Assembly (NCBI GenBank): GCA_025350365.1 | Contig: JANXXY010000190.1 | Span: forward strand, 1 to 16,923 | Direction: 5' to 3' | Length of the DNA: 16,923 nt | DNA from: Bacteroidales bacterium | GTDB lineage: Bacteria > Bacteroidota > Bacteroidia > Bacteroidales > JAAUTT01 | Shown here: piece after piece, positions 14,176 to 16,923 of the stretch | Numbering within the stretch: the first letter of the stretch is position 1 | Layout of the letters: each line of letters opens with the position of its first letter | The notes under the pieces: generated by a model | What the model was told of the DNA's origin: nothing | What the model saw: only the letters and a program-made list of their open reading frames with translations | Database searches by the model: none | Program-made: the position numbers and the translations under genes

Positions 14176-14222
14176 TCATTTTTCATTGTTCCCATGTCTC
14201 AACCAGTTATAAAAGTAGAAAA
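14176..14222 (+). repeat. Right 47-base direct repeat flanking toxin-antitoxin module 3
   Basis: Begins six bases after the toxin stop codon and matches 13430-13476 nearly exactly. It includes the start of wzt fragment E. Confidence 0.8.
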
Positions 14223-14515
14223 CCTCTCCAAACTATAACGCCTCGGCACAATAGGCACCGGCACCCTCTCGCACGACCTTAACCGCTGGTGGGCGCAAAT
14301 ACGTGGCAAGGAAGATCCCTTTGCCAAAATTGGCCACGAGAACAACCGCTCAAAAAAAGCCGAAAAGGGTGAAATGATATGGGCGTTAAAAGATATTAAC
14401 TTCGAGGTAAAACAAGGCGAAGTAATTGGTATTATTGGCAAAAACGGTGCAGGGAAAAGTACCCTGCTTAAAATACTTTCGCAGGTAACTACGGCTCACC
14501 ACCGGGAGGTTATCT
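14194..14515 (+). pseudogene. wzt: wzt 5' fragment E with a nonsense codon
   Basis: This is nearly identical to the intact wzt over about 104 codons, including TGTLSHDLNRWWAQI, KKAEKGEMIWALKDINFEV and an undamaged Walker A (GKNGAGKST). Codon 15, TAC in the intact gene, is TAA here (14236-14238). After ILSQVTT the match breaks up with small indels (AHHREVI then a stop at 14516), and unrelated DNA follows. It lacks the palindromic insert of fragments A and C, so it belongs to the same lineage as the intact gene at 16137. An antisense open frame over this segment is a shadow. Confidence 0.9.
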
Positions 14516-14570
14516 AATCGGTTTACGAAAGGCAAATGACATTTAAAATGATACTGATATAAATATTTAT

Positions 14571-14593
14571 TAATTTTGAAAAATAATATTATT
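14571..14593 (+). promoter_or_regulatory. Possible promoter and operator of toxin-antitoxin module 4
   Basis: TAATTTTG (14571-14578) matches TAnnTTTG and is followed at once by the perfect palindrome AATAATATTATT (14582-14593), a plausible antitoxin-binding operator. The leader to the ATG would be about 90 bases, longer than in modules 1 and 3, which lowers confidence. Confidence 0.35.
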
Positions 14594-14678
14594 AATTTGC
14601 AGGAATAAATAAAATATAAACAGACTGAATATTCATGACATTAGCTAGTTGAGGGTTTGTTGGTTAAAATTTTATAAA

Positions 14679-14930
14679 ATGGAAACTATCTTGATTAAAG
14701 TAGACAATAAAGAAAACATGTCATTTCTCCTTAACTTATTAAGAAAATTAAACTTTATTGCAGAAATACAACAAAGTACTATTTCTAAAATTGGTAATTT
14801 ATCAAAATATGCTTCCTCTCCTATACAATGGGCAGAATCGAAACCTTCTTTTTCTGATTTTTCAGGTATTTGGAAAGATCGGCAGATATCCCTCAATCAG
14901 TTAAGAGAAAAGGCATGGAAAAGGAGTTAA
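14679..14930 (+). CDS. Antitoxin-like protein of module 4
   Basis: This 83-residue protein (METILIKVDNKENMSFLLNLLRKLNFIAEI at the start; IWKDRQISLNQLREKAWKRS at the end) sits upstream of, and overlaps by 16 bases, a PIN toxin gene. The N-terminal ILIKVDNKENMSFLLNLLRKL resembles small Bacteroidota antitoxins found with PIN toxins. The C-terminal FSGIWKDR.I....LREKAW is the common tail of such antitoxins. An in-frame TTG at 14649 would extend it by ten residues, but the ATG is preferred. I cannot assign a specific family. Confidence 0.75.
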   Translation: METILIKVDNKENMSFLLNLLRKLNFIAEIQQSTISKIGNLSKYASSPIQWAESKPSFSDFSGIWKDRQISLNQLREKAWKRS

Positions 14931-15313
14931 TTTTATGCGACACAAATATTTTTATTCATTGGTTCAATGGAAATGCCCTGACTATCGAAACTTTAATACA
15001 AATTGGGCTTGATAATATATTAATCCCTTCAATTACCGTAATGGAACTTATGCAAGGAGCACAAAATAAACAAGAGTTAGCGCAGCTAAAAAGGAAAATT
15101 AAAAACTATAACATCATCCATTTCGACCAAAAAACTTCTGAATTATCCATCCATTTGGTAGAAAAGTATAAATTAAGCCATAATACGTTAATTCCCGATG
15201 CCATTATTGCGGCAACCGCATTGACCTACGACCTCACGCTTTATACATATAACCTTAAGGACTTTAATTATATACCAGGGATTAAGCTTTATGAGTTTAA
15301 GATGCTTACGTAA
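14915..15313 (+). CDS. vapC: VapC-type PIN-domain toxin of module 4, intact
   Basis: This 132-residue PIN protein begins MEKELILCDTNIFIHWF (Asp9). It has SITVMELMQG (Glu44), TLIPDAIIAATAL (Asp95) and TYNLKDFNYIPGIKLY, the full set expected for a VapC ribonuclease. The ATG at 14915 lies in the antitoxin 3' end; the earlier in-frame ATG at 14870 is further inside it and less likely. The cellular target is unknown. Its sequence is clearly different from the toxins of modules 1 and 3, so the four modules are separate acquisitions and not tandem copies of one another. Confidence 0.9.
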   Translation: MEKELILCDTNIFIHWFNGNALTIETLIQIGLDNILIPSITVMELMQGAQNKQELAQLKRKIKNYNIIHFDQKTSELSIHLVEKYKLSHNTLIPDAIIAATALTYDLTLYTYNLKDFNYIPGIKLYEFKMLT

Positions 15314-15376
15314 TTTTCATTCAAATTTACCTTTGGTGATGGCCGTATCATTTGAATTTCTTATACGCGGAATATC

Positions 15377-15882
15377 GAACACCTTACCCGTAGGAGAGAG
15401 AACTTTGTTAACCGCAAAATAACTTTATCGCTTGCGCTAATCCAAGCAGGTTTACAGGATGTATTGCGACTGGGCAATCTGAATGCTTCGCGCGACTGGG
15501 GATTCGCGGGAGATTATATGATAGCCATGTGGCTGATGTTACAGAAGGAAGTACCCGATGATTATGTAGTAGCTACTGGAGAAACGCATACCGTACACGA
15601 ATTTGTAGAGCTTGCAGCAACACATTTAGGTACGAAGCTGACATGGCAGGGCATAGGGATAAATGAAAGGGAGATTGATGTATTAACCGGAAAATGCATT
15701 ATAGAGATTGATCTGCGTTTTTTTCGACCCTCTGAAGTTGATTTGTTATTAGGCGATGCCAGTAAAGCAAAAAAGAATTGTGTTGGGCGTCTAATATTCA
15801 GTTTAACGAGTTGGTAGAAATGATGGCAAAGGCCGATGTAGATTATGTAAAAAAAAGAAAACACGAACTTAGTTTTCAATAA
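15377..15882 (+). pseudogene. gmd: 3' half of GDP-mannose 4,6-dehydratase gene, frameshifted
   Basis: GDP-mannose 4,6-dehydratase makes the precursor of GDP-fucose and related deoxysugars. The remnant starts in the HESPRRGETFV-like region (here EHLTRRRENFVNRKIT). It continues with LRLGNLNASRDWGFAGDYMIAMW, VVATGETHTVHEFVELA and RFFRPSEVDLLLGDASKAK, all strongly Gmd-like. One A is missing from the A run near 15769-15774; the other frame gives NIQFNELVEMMAKAD and ends HELSFQ at TAA 15880-15882. Roughly the first 195 residues of about 365, with the NAD-binding glycine motif and the active-site Tyr-Lys, are absent. It is dead but shows that a Gmd gene once lay in this polysaccharide locus. Confidence 0.88.
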
Positions 15883-16136
15883 CGATAATACAAAAAGTTG
15901 ATTTACTTTCGTTGTATTTTACAATAATTCGTTGATTTTTCTACTTCTGCATTATTTATAAAGTGTAATACGTTGAAATACATAGAAATAAAGAAATATT
16001 CCAATATATATCTAAGTATTTCATTTTAAGAATATTGCTAAAAATTTACCGAAGAGTTGAATATTATAATGATTAAACGTAATTAATTTTAGGAAAGCAT
16101 TTTTATTAGATTAGAAATCACAAATCACAATTTCCC
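15883..16136. other. AT-rich gap before the intact wzt gene
   Basis: This 254-base stretch holds no open frame or clear promoter box. It lacks the R repeat seen before the other wzt starts; only CAATTTCCC immediately before the ATG recalls the GTTCCC before fragments D and E. It must supply or transmit transcription for the intact wzt. Confidence 0.4.
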
Positions 16137-16923
16137 ATGTCTCAACCAGTTATTAAAGTAGAAAACCTCTCCAAACTATACCGCCTCGGCACAATAGGCA
16201 CCGGCACCCTTTCGCACGACATTAACCGCTGGTGGGCGCAAATACGTGGCAAGGAAGATCCCTTTGCCAAAATTGGCCACGAAAACGACCGCTCAAAAAA
16301 AGCCGAAAAGGGTGAAATGATATGGGCGTTAAAAGATATTAACTTCGAAGTAAAACAAGGCGAAGTACTGGGTATTATTGGCAAAAACGGGGCCGGTAAA
16401 AGCACCTTGCTTAAAATACTCTCGCAGGTAACAACACCTACAACGGGGCATGTAAATGTAAGAGGCCGCATTGCCAGTTTGCTCGAAGTAGGCACCGGCT
16501 TTCACCCTGAACTTACCGGGCGCGAAAACATCTTTTTAAATGGCGCCATTATGGGCATGACCAAGGCCGAAATTCGAAGCAAATTTGATGAGATTGTAGA
16601 ATTTGCCGGGGTTGCCAAATACGTAGACACTCCCGTAAAACGTTATAGCAGTGGAATGTATGTGCGACTAGCCTTTGCAGTAGCGGCCCATTTGGAACCT
16701 GAAATATTGATTGTTGATGAGGTGCTGGCGGTAGGGGATGCGGAGTTTCAGAAAAAGGCGCTGGGGAAAATGCAAGATATAAGCTCAGGGCAAGGGAGAA
16801 CAGTTTTGTTTGTAAGTCATAATATGGGAGCAATTCAAAAGCTATGCAGTAAAGGATTATTGCTCGCAAATGGCAAATTTGAGCTCTTAGGGAATATTCT
16901 TACAGCTATAGACAGGTATATTA
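16137..16923 (+). CDS. wzt: ABC polysaccharide export ATPase (Wzt-like), C-terminus beyond the right edge
   Basis: This ATPase powers the Wzm/Wzt export of lipid-linked polysaccharide. 262 codons are visible from ATG 16137 without damage. An N-terminal extension (SKLYRLGTIGTGTLSHDINRWW...) typical of Bacteroidota Wzt precedes the ABC domain. Walker A GKNGAGKST is at 82-90, the family-specific GTGFHPELTGREN at 119-131, signature YSSGM at 170-174, Walker B ILIVDE at 190-195 and the H-loop SHN at 227-229. It has no palindromic insert near residue 55, unlike fragment A. Some family members carry a C-terminal carbohydrate-binding domain; that part, if any, lies outside. Its natural partner wzm is about 7.9 kb upstream, separated by cassettes. 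It is the only intact wzt in the window. Confidence 0.95.
   Translation, partial: MSQPVIKVENLSKLYRLGTIGTGTLSHDINRWWAQIRGKEDPFAKIGHENDRSKKAEKGEMIWALKDINFEVKQGEVLGIIGKNGAGKSTLLKILSQVTTPTTGHVNVRGRIASLLEVGTGFHPELTGRENIFLNGAIMGMTKAEIRSKFDEIVEFAGVAKYVDTPVKRYSSGMYVRLAFAVAAHLEPEILIVDEVLAVGDAEFQKKALGKMQDISSGQGRTVLFVSHNMGAIQKLCSKGLLLANGKFELLGNILTAIDRYI

Noticed and set aside
14199..14441. Minus-strand open frame opposite wzt fragment E, and the very similar one at 16142-16495
   Set aside because: Both are antisense shadows of the wzt 5' end; their similarity only reflects the wzt duplication. No start context or family match.

Overview
The window looks like a chromosomal cell-surface polysaccharide locus from a Bacteroidota (Cytophaga-Flavobacterium-Bacteroides) bacterium. 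Evidence: low G+C; BACON-domain lipoproteins; a NusG/UpxY-type antiterminator at the head of the plus-strand cluster; TAnnTTTG-like promoter boxes with little Shine-Dalgarno signal; and G/C-rich palindromic intergenic repeats of the kind common in this phylum. No rRNA, tRNA, CRISPR or transposase gene is visible.

Layout, left side (minus strand, 1-5660): a lipoprotein with two BACON domains and the start of a beta-helix, running off the left edge (1-999); a second lipoprotein with one BACON domain and a beta-helix (1485-3062), ending in a strong hairpin terminator; a polyprenyl-phosphate sugar-1-phosphate transferase that starts polysaccharide repeat synthesis (3508-4959), also with a terminator; and, 11 bases upstream of it in the same operon, a protein resembling the methyltransferase-like partners of such transferases (4971-5660).

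Centre (plus strand, 6229-8205): a NusG-like antiterminator, a possible small lipoprotein, and the Wzm-type permease of an ABC polysaccharide exporter. Its ATPase partner Wzt would normally follow directly. Instead the next intact wzt begins only at 16137 and runs off the right edge.

Right side (8206-16136): about 8 kb of accretion separates wzm from wzt. It holds five broken wzt pieces (8393, 9625, 10449, 13448, 14194). Between them sit four PIN-domain toxin-antitoxin modules: the two on the left have disabled toxins (frameshift, nonsense codon) and the two on the right are intact. Also here are a DUF4143-type AAA ATPase flanked by copies of a wzt 3' tail, a fragment of a GxxExxY-family gene, palindromic repeats, and the 3' half of a gmd pseudogene. 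The wzt 5' end, together with a hairpin-rich upstream repeat, forms direct repeats that bracket the toxin-antitoxin cassettes. This is the most notable structure in the window.

Working model (inference): the antiterminator promotes transcription of the export operon, the sugar transferase primes the glycan lipid, and Wzm/Wzt exports it. The wzm-wzt junction has repeatedly taken up selfish or addictive cassettes, each event leaving a copy of the wzt start.
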